9,343 nucleotides of DNA, from positions 1 through 9,343 of the forward strand of contig CABRZC010000078.1 in the NCBI GenBank assembly GCA_902475375.1. Direction: 5' to 3'. Every line of letters starts with the position of its first letter. Within the stretch, counting starts at the first letter, position 1. This document shows, in pieces, positions 1-7,744 of the stretch. The notes beneath the pieces are model-generated. The model was given only the letters and a program-made list of their open reading frames with translations. It had not been told where the DNA came from and ran no database searches. The DNA is from an uncultured Collinsella sp. (GTDB taxonomy: Bacteria > Actinomycetota > Coriobacteriia > Coriobacteriales > Coriobacteriaceae). Position numbers and translations under genes: made by a program.

Positions 1-129
1 GTAGCTACGGTAGATTTCGAATAGCTTTGATTTGCCGGACCTTCGCACGCCCGAAACGACCTTGATGACGTGTGAGTCTTTCCACGAAATGAGCCAGTCG
101 AGGTACTGTTTGCGATCAATCAGATTCAT
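1..129 (-). CDS. AAA family ATPase, N-terminal part (probable AAA_14/DUF4143 type)
   Basis: Only the first 43 residues are in the window; the gene runs off the left edge. It starts MNLIDRKQYL and has a Walker A loop at residues 27-34 (GVRRSGKS), preceded by a hydrophobic strand (VIKVVS). The GVRRSGKS form of the P-loop, close to the N-terminus, is typical of ATPases with an AAA_14 core and a C-terminal DUF4143 domain, proteins of poorly known role that are often strain-variable. The start is supported by a GAAAGGGG ribosome binding site just upstream of the ATG at 127-129 (minus strand). The upstream region is much richer in A and T than the rest of the window, which fits an accessory gene. 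The C-terminal domain cannot be seen, so the subfamily is an inference from the P-loop alone. Confidence 0.72.
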   Translation of the reverse strand, partial: MNLIDRKQYLDWLISWKDSHVIKVVSGVRRSGKSKLFEIYRSY

Positions 130-301
130 GAAACCCCTTTCTTGGCGAGAAAAAACTGGAGCAAAATCAATACTTATAGGAAATATCTAAAAATATGGGA
201 TTGAATCTATTTTAACAAAAAAGTTAATGAAAAATGGATTACATTCCATAAATATCCGTAGACGCAGGTCCGGCTAAACGGGGAGGGAACATGGGGCCAG
301 C
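130..301. other. AT-rich intergenic region upstream of the ATPase gene
   Basis: About 170 bp without a gene. Positions 160-255 are markedly AT-rich compared with the GC-rich surroundings. On the minus strand a TATAAG hexamer (173-178) is a plausible -10 for the ATPase gene, about 45 bp before its start codon, but no convincing -35 lies 16-18 bp further upstream. The right part (265-301) returns to high GC. I see no RNA gene. Confidence 0.4.
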
Positions 302-341
302 AAAACGCCGCAGCGGGACTGTTCCCGTTGCGGCGTTTTTT
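302..341 (-). terminator. Strong hairpin terminator of the LacI-family gene
   Basis: An inverted repeat of about 17 bp, arms AAAACGCCGCAGCGGGA and TCCCGTTGCGGCGTTTT with one G-T wobble, encloses a tiny loop. It begins immediately after the stop codon of the minus-strand LacI gene. T runs lie on both sides (TTTTTT on plus, TTTT on minus), so it could work in both directions. The only gene ending here is the LacI one. Confidence 0.88.
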
Positions 342-342
342 G

Positions 343-1476
343 TTACAGGTAGGCGCCCAGGTTGATGTCGGTTATTGGGGCCGCGGATGGGCCCGTCGGG
401 TGCTGCTCGGCCTTTTGGGTGCTCACACGTTCGAGCAAGAAGGGGCGCACGAGCTCCTGACGGTTAATGTCCTCGGCGGCCGTGGCCGTGGTGACGGTGC
501 GCGCGGCGGAGCCGATGCGGACTCGTTTGGTCTTGGCGGCGGGCTTGTCCCCGATCTGTTCCATGAGCAGCTGCACGCCCTTGCGGCCGATCTCGTAGCC
601 CGGTGGTGCTACCGTGGTGAGGGGGACCGATCCGCTCCAGGCAAGTGGGTTGCCATCGCAGCCGGCAACAAGAATCTGGCCGGGGACGGAAATGCCCTTG
701 TCGGTCAGCGCCGAGATAACGCCCGAGGCTAATACGTCGGTCAGACCGATGACAAAATCGGGGCGCTCGTCAGCAGGGCGCTCGGCAATCTGGGCACCGA
801 TACTGTAGCCGTCGGCTGCGGTATTCCACTCTCCGGCGTCAATGACTTCAATTTTGATATCGGGATGCAGGGCAAGTGCCTTGTGAATGCCAAGGACGCG
901 CAGGGTGAGTTGCATAAATGCTGCTCGACCCACAACGACAATATGGCGTGCGCCGCGGGCGATGGCGAGCTCGGCGATAATGCGCCCCTGTGCCTCGTTG
1001 TCGGCGGCCACGTAGTAACCGGGTTCTGAACAATGGACGTCCAGATGGACGATCGGCACGGGCATTTTAGTCATGGCCGGGTGCCAGTCGGGGGACGCCA
1101 TGGGCTGAACCATGACGCCGGACATCTGCGTGCCCATAAAATAGCGCAGGTAATGGTCTTCGAGAATGTCGTCGTTATCGGCGTTGGCGATGAGCAGGTC
1201 GTAGCCGTGCTTGCGGGCCTCGTTGTGGGCGCCGCTGGCGATTTGGAGCGAAAAGCCGTGGTCGAGACGGGGGAGCACTAGGCCAAAGGACTTGGTGGCG
1301 CCGCCCGCGAGCTGACGAGCGCTTTGGTTGGGCAGGTAGCCCAGGCGATTGATGGTCTCGTTGATGAGCCTGAGGGTCTCGGGGCGCAACTTCTCGGGAT
1401 GGTTGAGCGCGTTGGAAACCGTGCCCAGCGAAACCCCGGCCTCGCGCGCGACGTCGCTGATTGGAACCTTTGCCAT
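343..1476 (-). CDS. LacI-family transcriptional regulator
   Basis: A 377-residue DNA-binding repressor-type protein. Residues 4-25 (VPISDVAREAGVSLGTVSNA) form the LacI helix-turn-helix. The hinge helix follows at about 50-58 (NQSARQLAG), then a periplasmic-binding-protein-like effector domain from about residue 62 (GLVLPRLDHGFS) to about 335, expected to bind a sugar or related ligand. A tail of about 40 residues after the usual LERV-S end is longer than in most family members. The start at 1476 is chosen because it puts the HTH at the N-terminus and has an AGGGG ribosome binding site 6 bases upstream; a longer open frame to 1599 would only add a stretch encoded by the repeat region. It is divergent from glmS with about 310 bp between them. 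The ligand and regulon cannot be read from sequence. Control of glmS or of an amino-sugar gene elsewhere is possible, not shown. Confidence 0.93.
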   Translation of the reverse strand: MAKVPISDVAREAGVSLGTVSNALNHPEKLRPETLRLINETINRLGYLPNQSARQLAGGATKSFGLVLPRLDHGFSLQIASGAHNEARKHGYDLLIANADNDDILEDHYLRYFMGTQMSGVMVQPMASPDWHPAMTKMPVPIVHLDVHCSEPGYYVAADNEAQGRIIAELAIARGARHIVVVGRAAFMQLTLRVLGIHKALALHPDIKIEVIDAGEWNTAADGYSIGAQIAERPADERPDFVIGLTDVLASGVISALTDKGISVPGQILVAGCDGNPLAWSGSVPLTTVAPPGYEIGRKGVQLLMEQIGDKPAAKTKRVRIGSAARTVTTATAAEDINRQELVRPFLLERVSTQKAEQHPTGPSAAPITDINLGAYL

Positions 1477-1511
1477 AGCGGCCCCTTTGATGCGTTTCAA
1501 GTAGAAGCCAG

Positions 1512-1520
1512 ATTGTAGCA
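1512..1520 (-). promoter_or_regulatory. Extended -10 promoter of the LacI-family gene
   Basis: On the minus strand the bases read TGCTACAAT, an extended -10 element (TGN plus TACAAT), about 36 bp before the start codon of the LacI gene. No clear -35 hexamer is present; T-rich sequence at the edge of the repeat (1531-1540) occupies that position, and extended -10 promoters need a -35 less. Confidence 0.5.
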
Positions 1521-1530
1521 TCCTAAACCA

Positions 1531-1570
1531 ACCAAAAAGTGACAGGTTTATTTTGGCAGGTTTTATCTGG
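1531..1570 (-). repeat. Dispersed palindromic repeat, left copy (inverted relative to 3706-3745)
   Basis: The reverse complement of 1541-1570 is identical to 3706-3735 over 30 bases, and the match continues to 40 bases with two differences. The two copies bracket glmS in opposite orientation. This copy can still fold: an arm near AACCAACCAAAA pairs imperfectly (10 of 12) with TTTTGGCAGGTT. The core on the minus strand reads CCTGTCAC, where the other copy has CCTGTCCC. The family is unnamed here; it resembles the GGGACAG-type intergenic palindromes I recall from several bacterial genomes. Confidence 0.8.
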
Positions 1571-1592
1571 GGAAACGCCGTTGCCAGCGCGG

Positions 1593-1623
1593 CCACCACA
1601 AATGCCTGTCCCCATTGTGGTGG
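1593..1623. repeat. Hairpin with CCTGTCCC loop
   Basis: The arms CCACCACAAATG (1593-1604) and CATTGTGGTGG (1613-1623) pair along their whole length with a single bulged A, leaving the 8-base loop CCTGTCCC. The same octamer sits in the loop of the unrelated stem at 3714-3750. There is no T run, so it does not look like a terminator. It lies between the two divergent promoters of the LacI gene and glmS. Confidence 0.65.
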
Positions 1624-1652
1624 TTTGGACCAGCTGGACGTGTGTGCATCGG

Positions 1653-1685
1653 GTGGTATCTAAGTTGAGATACCACTTCTGGTAT
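1653..1685 (+). promoter_or_regulatory. Operator-like dyad upstream of glmS
   Basis: The 9-bp arms GTGGTATCT (1653-1661) and AGATACCAC (1668-1676) are perfect inverted repeats with a 6-base spacer. A third copy of the core, TGGTAT (1680-1685), follows and makes a second dyad with ATACCA (1670-1675). The cluster sits directly upstream of the candidate glmS -10 elements, where a repressor or activator could act. TGGT...ACCA half sites are common in GntR-type operators, and a GntR regulator lies just past glmS, but which protein binds here is not known. Confidence 0.5.
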
Positions 1686-1697
1686 ATCAGCTTGCGC

Positions 1698-1727
1698 TTG
1701 CGTGAGTACAATACTCGAACGTTATAC
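1698..1727 (+). promoter_or_regulatory. Candidate glmS promoter
   Basis: Two options overlap. TTGCGT (1698-1703) and TTATAC (1722-1727) are spaced 18 bp, giving a leader of about 50 bases. Alternatively TACAAT (1707-1712) is a good -10 without a recognisable -35, which would suit an activated promoter using the dyad just upstream. Either leader is too short to hold a glmS ribozyme, and none is seen. Confidence 0.4.
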
Positions 1728-1786
1728 GTCTCAGCGCCCCCTGTGCGTGGACGTCTTGCAGTCACGCGAACGAAGGGATTTATCCT

Positions 1787-3634
<1,848 letters not shown>

Positions 3635-3657
3635 TTGGTTCCGCCGTTCTAGCGACT

Positions 3658-3696
3658 AAGGCCCGGCTCCGTACCAAGACGGAGCCGGGCCTTTTC
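3658..3696 (+). terminator. Intrinsic terminator of glmS
   Basis: A perfect 15-bp stem (AAGGCCCGGCTCCGT with ACGGAGCCGGGCCTT), a 6-base loop and a TTTT run on the plus strand, 24 bases after the glmS stop. There is no T run on the other strand. Confidence 0.95.
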
Positions 3697-3705
3697 TGCA
3701 TTTGT

Positions 3706-3750
3706 CCAGATAAAACCTGCCAAAATAAACCTGTCCCTTTTTGGCAGGTT
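3706..3750 (-). repeat. Dispersed palindromic repeat, right copy, serving as terminator of the GntR gene
   Basis: This is the inverted partner of 1531-1570. It also contains a perfect 12-bp hairpin, arms AACCTGCCAAAA (3714-3725) and TTTTGGCAGGTT (3739-3750), whose loop holds CCTGTCCC. The right arm overlaps the stop codon of the minus-strand GntR gene. Read on the minus strand, the stem is followed by TTTTATC, so it is placed and shaped to terminate that gene. The glmS terminator is just to its left, so the glmS transcript should normally not reach it. Confidence 0.75.
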
Positions 3751-4480
3751 AGCGGAGCTTGCTGGTCTCGAAGTACTCGGGGAACTGGTCCAGAACCTCG
3801 GTTTGGTTGCGGAACATCATGTGCAGGTGCTTGCTGACCAAAAAGCTCGCTTCGATGGGGTCGCGACCGGCGATAGCGCGGCGAATCTGCTTGTGCTCGT
3901 TCACGATGTCCTGATTGTCGAGAACCTGCGTGGCGGCGCGCAACCAGCGAAAGCGCTCCAGGTCGGCATTGGTCTCTTCGAGCCACGACCACACGGTGCT
4001 GCGACATGCGATGCTAAAAATCATGTGATGCATGAGGTTGTCACTCAAAAAGAAGCCGATGCGATCCTCTTCGGCCATGGCCTTTTCCTGCAGCGCGATG
4101 GCGCGGTCGAGCTGCTCGATGCCGGCCGACGTGGCGCGCGCACAGCACTCCACAATCACCTGCTTTTCAAGATGCTCGCGAATGTAGCAGGCACTCTCGG
4201 CAAGGGTGAGGTTGATGGGTGAGACGTAGGTGCCGCTCTGGGGCACGGTGCGCACCAGGCCTTCCTGCGCCAGGCGAACCAAAGCCTCGCGCACGGGCGT
4301 GCGCCCCATATCCAGGTCGTCGCAAAGTTGCTTGACGCCCAGCTTTTCGCCCGGCTTGTAGTCCAGGTAGACGATTTTGCGTCGAATGGTGTGGTAGGAC
4401 TGGTCCTGTAGGCTCGTTTCCTGCTCGCCGACGTGCATCGATTCTTCCATAGCGCCTCGCAACTGTTCTATCAAACTCAT
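3749..4480 (-). CDS. GntR-family transcriptional regulator, FadR/FCD subfamily
   Basis: A 243-residue cytoplasmic regulator. Residues 27-88 form the GntR winged helix-turn-helix (IRRKIVYLDYKPGEKL, then MGRTPVREALVRLAQEGLV and the wing QSGTYVSP). Residues about 95-225 form an all-helical FCD effector domain with the expected metal-site residues D147, H151, H196 and H218, so it probably binds a metal-coordinated organic acid. The start is uncertain: the ATG at 4480 has no clear ribosome binding site and sits very near a CATAAT -10-like box, while the ATG at 4450 (233 residues) has GAGG four bases upstream. It is divergent from the YeiH-type transporter, with 163 bp between, which suggests it controls that gene and itself. 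The ligand is unknown. The stop lies inside the repeat hairpin. Confidence 0.93.
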   Translation of the reverse strand: MSLIEQLRGAMEESMHVGEQETSLQDQSYHTIRRKIVYLDYKPGEKLGVKQLCDDLDMGRTPVREALVRLAQEGLVRTVPQSGTYVSPINLTLAESACYIREHLEKQVIVECCARATSAGIEQLDRAIALQEKAMAEEDRIGFFLSDNLMHHMIFSIACRSTVWSWLEETNADLERFRWLRAATQVLDNQDIVNEHKQIRRAIAGRDPIEASFLVSKHLHMMFRNQTEVLDQFPEYFETSKLR

Positions 4481-4643
4481 ATGTCAGTTGTTAATTATGC
4501 CGCGAATCAGCTCTCCGCGGTGGGTAATTCGGCTGTTGCCTGAGAACTATTGCGGCATCTTAGTCTGTGTTTGCGCAAGGCTGCGCTCAATGTTGCCGTA
4601 TCATAAGCCGTCGCAAACGTGAAATAGAAAGAAGGAATCCCAT
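4481..4643. promoter_or_regulatory. Shared control region of the GntR gene and the YeiH-type transporter
   Basis: These 163 bp carry the divergent promoters. On the minus strand CATAAT (about 4492-4498) is a -10-like box for the GntR gene. For the transporter, TTGCCT (4536-4541) with a weak -10 near 4558-4564, or TATCAT at 4599-4604, are possible but unconvincing. Two near-identical half sites in opposite orientation, ATGCCGCGAAT (4497-4507) and ATTGCGGCAT (4549-4558), flank the middle and are a plausible operator pair. The transporter's AGAAGGA ribosome binding site is at the right end. Confidence 0.45.
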
Positions 4644-5678
4644 ATGCAACTGGCAAATATCGTACGCGAGCGCTGGAAGGGCGTCTTGTTCTGCCTGATC
4701 ATCGCTATCCCCGCGACGTTGCTCGGCAAACAAATTGAAGTGGTTGGCGGTCCGGTGTTTGCCATCCTCTTTGGCATGGTCCTGGCGCTCGTCTTTCCCA
4801 AGAATCGTCGCGAACCGCTCGCTGCCGGTGTCACCTATACATCCAAAAAGATCTTGCAGTACGCGGTTATCCTGCTTGGCTTTGGCATGAACCTCTCGCA
4901 GATTCTGTCCAAGGGCGCTCAGTCGCTGCCGATTATCGTGGCGACGATCTCGACCTCGCTTGTCATCGCCTTTGTGCTCTGCCGCGTTATGAACGTGCCG
5001 GGTAAGATCGCGACGCTTGTGGGTGTGGGTTCGTCGATTTGCGGCGGTTCGGCCATCGCCGCGACCGCACCCGTCATCGATGCCGACGATCGCGAGATTG
5101 CCCAGGCCATTTCGGTCATCTTCCTGTTTAACGTTATCGCGGCGCTCGTGTTTCCAACGCTCGGCGGCATGCTCGGGCTGACCAACGAGGGCTTCGGCCT
5201 GTTTGCCGGCACCGCCATCAACGACACCTCGTCCGTAACGGCTGCGGCGAGCGCCTGGGACAGCATGCACCCCGGCGCCAATGTGCTCGAGAGCGCCACG
5301 GTGGTCAAGCTCACCAGAACGCTGGCCATTATTCCCATCACGTTGGTCCTCGCATGCTGGCAGATGCATCTGGCGCGCAAGGCCGGCGGTGACGCCAAAA
5401 GCACGTTCTCCCTTAAACGCGCGTTTCCCATGTTTGTGCTGTTTTTTGTGCTGGCGAGCGTGATCACTACGGTGCTTCAGCTTCCTGCATCCATTACGGC
5501 GCCCATCAAGGAGCTGTCGAAGTTCTTTATTGTGATGGCCATGGCGGCTATTGGTTTTAATACCGATATCGTCGAGCTGGTCAAAAAGGGCGGAAAGCCT
5601 ATCGCGCTGGGCTTTTGCTGCTGGATTGGCATTGCGTGCATGAGTTTGGGAATGCAACACGTACTGGGAATCTGGTAG
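4644..5678 (+). CDS. YeiH/UPF0324 family membrane protein, putative sulfate exporter type
   Basis: A 344-residue polytopic inner-membrane protein with about ten hydrophobic segments from residue 13 to the C-terminus. Family-typical motifs are GVGSSICGGSAIAATAPVI (127-145), a glycine/serine-rich segment within the membrane, FAGTAINDTSSV (187-198) and VKLTR (221-225). The length fits the family (about 330-350). Members are annotated as putative sulfate or small-anion exporters; the substrate is not firmly established for most, including this one. The start is supported by an AGAAGGA ribosome binding site. It is divergent from an FCD-type GntR regulator, an arrangement that usually means ligand-induced expression of the transporter. 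It has no obvious intrinsic terminator directly after the stop; a weak AGCCA/TGGCT hairpin at 5685-5704 lacks a T run. Confidence 0.9.
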   Translation: MQLANIVRERWKGVLFCLIIAIPATLLGKQIEVVGGPVFAILFGMVLALVFPKNRREPLAAGVTYTSKKILQYAVILLGFGMNLSQILSKGAQSLPIIVATISTSLVIAFVLCRVMNVPGKIATLVGVGSSICGGSAIAATAPVIDADDREIAQAISVIFLFNVIAALVFPTLGGMLGLTNEGFGLFAGTAINDTSSVTAAASAWDSMHPGANVLESATVVKLTRTLAIIPITLVLACWQMHLARKAGGDAKSTFSLKRAFPMFVLFFVLASVITTVLQLPASITAPIKELSKFFIVMAMAAIGFNTDIVELVKKGGKPIALGFCCWIGIACMSLGMQHVLGIW

Positions 5679-5730
5679 AGAAGTAGCCAGTTTGCGTGTT
5701 GGCTGCTGGTGGGCGCATTCTCACGGTGGA

Positions 5731-5819
5731 GCGATAGGAGCTCTTGCGGGTATGGCTTGTCCGCAGGTTTATAAGTCCCGAAGAGCTCTTATCGCCCCGC
5801 CAGGATGGCGATGCGGGGC
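5731..5819 (+). ncRNA. Candidate structured RNA or attenuator-like element
   Basis: A 15-bp stem with one G-T wobble joins GCGATAGGAGCTCTT (5731-5745) and AAGAGCTCTTATCGC (5781-5795). Inside its 35-base loop a smaller stem TGCGG/CCGCA (5745-5765) can form. Overlapping the end of the first stem, a second hairpin GCCCCGC/GCGGGGC (5794-5819) is possible. There is no T run, so it is not a classic terminator. The element lies between the YeiH-type gene and the regulator at 5945 and precedes the best candidate promoter of the latter, so it could be the 3' end of the upstream transcript, a small RNA or a DNA-level site. No known riboswitch family was recognised. Confidence 0.35.
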
Positions 5820-5853
5820 AACACCTATACTCGCAGGACGGCGCTTTCTGCCC

Positions 5854-5894
5854 TATAGTGTTTGGTGAGCAATATCGTTCAATTTTGAAACACT
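5854..5894 (+). promoter_or_regulatory. Candidate promoter -10 and dyads upstream of the Fis-type regulator
   Basis: TATAGT (5854-5859) is a plausible -10 without a good -35. Overlapping it, AGTGTTT (5857-5863) and AAACACT (5888-5894) form a 7-bp inverted repeat, and inside that TTCAA and TTGAA (5878-5889) are a tight dyad. Sites around a transcription start like this often bind an autoregulator. Between here and the ribosome binding site two GC-rich hairpins can form (CGGTCG/CGACCG near 5895-5908 and CGGCG/CGCCG near 5910-5930). Confidence 0.35.
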
Positions 5895-5944
5895 CGGTCG
5901 TGCGACCGTCGGCGGCTGTACGTCGCCGCGGACAGGGGCAAATC

Positions 5945-7162
5945 ATGGATAGCGATGCCAAGCTGAACATCTTGACCGAGGCCCTGGCTGCTGCTGGGGC
6001 CTCGGCATTGGCAATCGATGCGCGTGGGGACGTCGCGATCTCGACCATGAACGACGCGGCGCTCGAGTGGGATGTGGCGGCTTTTGTCGCTGAGCGCCTC
6101 GACCGTTTAGGAGACGGCGCGCGTCTGGTTATGGGGCGTGCGGGTACGCGCCTGAGCCTGACCGTTCGCCCCACCGACAAAGAGGGCGGGGGCCTTTGGG
6201 TCGTCGTGGTCCGCGAGGTGCGCGGCGCCGCGGCGCATGCGGGCATCGAGTGGCTCAACGCCGACGAAGTTGAGGCCCGCTACGAATCGAGCGCGTACGG
6301 CATCGTTGAAGGCGCCGCTGCGGTAGCCGCACCGGTTGCCGAGAGCTATGCGCGCGGGGTGCCCCTTATGCTCGAGGGCGAGTTGGGCGCGGGTCAGGTC
6401 GAGATTGCCATGCGCCTCTATCTGGATGGCCCTTTTGCCGATCAACCCTTTGTTTCCGTCGCGCTCGATGAGCTCACCGAGCGCGGTTGGCGTCATGTGC
6501 TCAAAAGCTCCGAATCGCCGCTGTTCCAAACGGGGCTGACCCTTTGCATTGAGGGCTGGAACGCGGTTGGCCCCCAGCGCCTCCGCGAGCTCGTTTCCAC
6601 GATGGCCGACACCGCGTTGGCGACGCGCTGCCATGTGGTGCTGACGGCGAATGACATGCCGGGCGGCAGCGAAAGTGATCAAGCCGCCTTTGTGACCGAG
6701 CGTTTCGCCTGTGCGGTGAGCGTGGCGCCGGCGATTGCCGAGCAGGGAGCCGCGTCGACGAAGGTTGCGCGCTATTTGGAATATCTCGCTGATGCATTTG
6801 GGACGGCAGCACCCACGCTGTCCGCCGCGGCGACGAAGACGCTCGATGCTTACCGCTGGCCGCGCAATTATCTGCAGCTCCGCGAGGTCTCGGAACGACT
6901 GTATATATTGGTGGGGGCGGGCGCGGTGGACCGCGCTGTGGCGGAGGAAGTGCTCGCCCAAGAGGACGTGATTAAGACCGCAACCTTTGGCGCCCCGACG
7001 CTCGAAAGTGACCTGTATATCCTGCGACCGCTGGCCGATACCGAGCGAGATATCGCGCATCTGGTTGTAGACCATCTCCACGGCAACCGAACCCGTGCGG
7101 CGGAGGTGCTGGGCATAAGCCGTACAACGCTGTGGCGCTTGCTGAAGGACGATGACCGTTGA
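5945..7162 (+). CDS. Fis-type HTH regulator with degenerate sigma-54-activator AAA+ core
   Basis: A 405-residue protein with the layout of NtrC/TyrR-type activators. Residues 1-100 may be a PAS-like sensor (weak). An AAA+-like core spans about 115-320. A Fis-type HTH ends the protein (379-400, NRTRAAEVLGISRTTLWRLL). The core is eroded: the P-loop position reads GELGAGQVE (145-153) with Gln in place of the essential Lys, the Walker B position reads TLCIEG (199-204) instead of a hydrophobic stretch ending in Asp-Glu, and no GAFTGA loop is visible. The WPRNYLQLREV segment (305-315) still matches the family's WPGNVRQL motif. So it probably binds DNA without hydrolysing ATP or engaging sigma-54. 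The start at 5945 has an AGGGG ribosome binding site; the open frame reaches back to 5744, but that part is structured non-coding-like DNA. Target and signal are unknown. Confidence 0.85.
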   Translation: MDSDAKLNILTEALAAAGASALAIDARGDVAISTMNDAALEWDVAAFVAERLDRLGDGARLVMGRAGTRLSLTVRPTDKEGGGLWVVVVREVRGAAAHAGIEWLNADEVEARYESSAYGIVEGAAAVAAPVAESYARGVPLMLEGELGAGQVEIAMRLYLDGPFADQPFVSVALDELTERGWRHVLKSSESPLFQTGLTLCIEGWNAVGPQRLRELVSTMADTALATRCHVVLTANDMPGGSESDQAAFVTERFACAVSVAPAIAEQGAASTKVARYLEYLADAFGTAAPTLSAAATKTLDAYRWPRNYLQLREVSERLYILVGAGAVDRAVAEEVLAQEDVIKTATFGAPTLESDLYILRPLADTERDIAHLVVDHLHGNRTRAAEVLGISRTTLWRLLKDDDR

Positions 7163-7196
7163 GCGAGGCACCCGTGACCGCGCGCGACGCGTGTGC

Positions 7197-7202
7197 TACA
7201 GT
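7197..7202 (+). promoter_or_regulatory. Weak candidate -10 for the membrane-protein gene
   Basis: TACAGT, preceded by TGC (an extended -10 context), lies about 45 bp before the start at 7247. No -35 is recognisable. The gene might instead be read through from the regulator, since no terminator separates them. Confidence 0.25.
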
Positions 7203-7246
7203 CCAAAGCGGTAATGTTTCGATTGCGTTACGGCGTGCGGGGGCGT

Positions 7247-7744
7247 ATGACGGAGACTTCAAAACCTAATCGGGCTCGAAAGCCCGCGGCGCCGGTCAAC
7301 CGTCGCACGGCTTCGCGGACGTGGGGCAAGCACGCGTCGGGGTTCGACGGTTCGTTCAAGCGCACCAAATACGGCTACCCTTCGGCAAGCGCTCGCTTGG
7401 CCATACAGGCCGAGTCATCGCCGTGGGGGCGCAAGCGCGTGGTGGGCTCTAAGCTCAAGCACGACGGAACACTGGGCTACATCAGCCGCGGCGCTGCTCG
7501 CCGTAGCGGCCTCAATCCCGCAGGCTGGCATCGCTATGTTCCGATCGCGGTCGTTGTTGCGGTGGTTGTCATCGCGCTCGCGGCGCTTGGTTACGCCGGC
7601 GGCGGGGCCGACCTGAGTGCGATGTTCGGGTCTGCTGAGCTCGCGCATGCCGGCACGGAGCTTGTCGAGGGCGCTCAGGCCCAGACGGGCGTGGCGCCTC
7701 AGCGTGGTATCGTTGCGGCGGCCTCCACCATCGCCGACGCGTAA
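7247..7744 (+). CDS. Single-pass membrane protein of unknown function, possibly cut short by an in-frame stop
   Basis: 165 residues from the chosen start. The N-terminal 96 residues are strongly basic and low in hydrophobic residues (many Arg, Lys, Ser, Gly), so they should be cytoplasmic and could contact nucleic acid or membrane lipids. One transmembrane helix spans about 97-117 (YVPIAVVVAVVVIALAALGY). A short Ala/Gly-rich tail would face outside. No family is recognised. The start at 7247 follows a G-rich stretch and gives a sensible basic N-terminus; ATG at 7214 or 7193 are alternatives adding 11 or 18 residues. The stop TAA at 7742-7744 is followed in the same frame by 25 further codons of protein-like composition. 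No terminator follows at once. Confidence 0.75.
   Translation: MTETSKPNRARKPAAPVNRRTASRTWGKHASGFDGSFKRTKYGYPSASARLAIQAESSPWGRKRVVGSKLKHDGTLGYISRGAARRSGLNPAGWHRYVPIAVVVAVVVIALAALGYAGGGADLSAMFGSAELAHAGTELVEGAQAQTGVAPQRGIVAAASTIADA

Noticed and set aside
291..364. Short plus-strand frame starting ATGGGGCC after a GGGAGGG site
   Set aside because: It runs through the LacI terminator hairpin and has no protein-like composition; the purine-rich stretch is probably coincidental.
1713..1786. glmS ribozyme upstream of glmS
   Set aside because: The leader after the candidate promoter is only about 50-75 bases, far shorter than a glmS ribozyme, and no matching core was seen.
4587..5660. Minus-strand open frame of 357 residues over the YeiH-type gene
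   Set aside because: A shadow frame, very rich in Arg, His, Asp and Gly, with no family features. The plus-strand frame has clear membrane segments and motifs.
5744..5944. 67-residue N-terminal extension of the pseudo-AAA+ regulator
   Set aside because: It would start inside the long stem at 5731-5795, with no ribosome binding site, while the ATG at 5945 has AGGGG at good spacing.
6107..7171. Minus-strand open frame of 354 residues over the pseudo-AAA+ regulator
   Set aside because: No ribosome binding site or recognised domain; the opposite strand has the Fis-type HTH and the WPRN motif with a good start.
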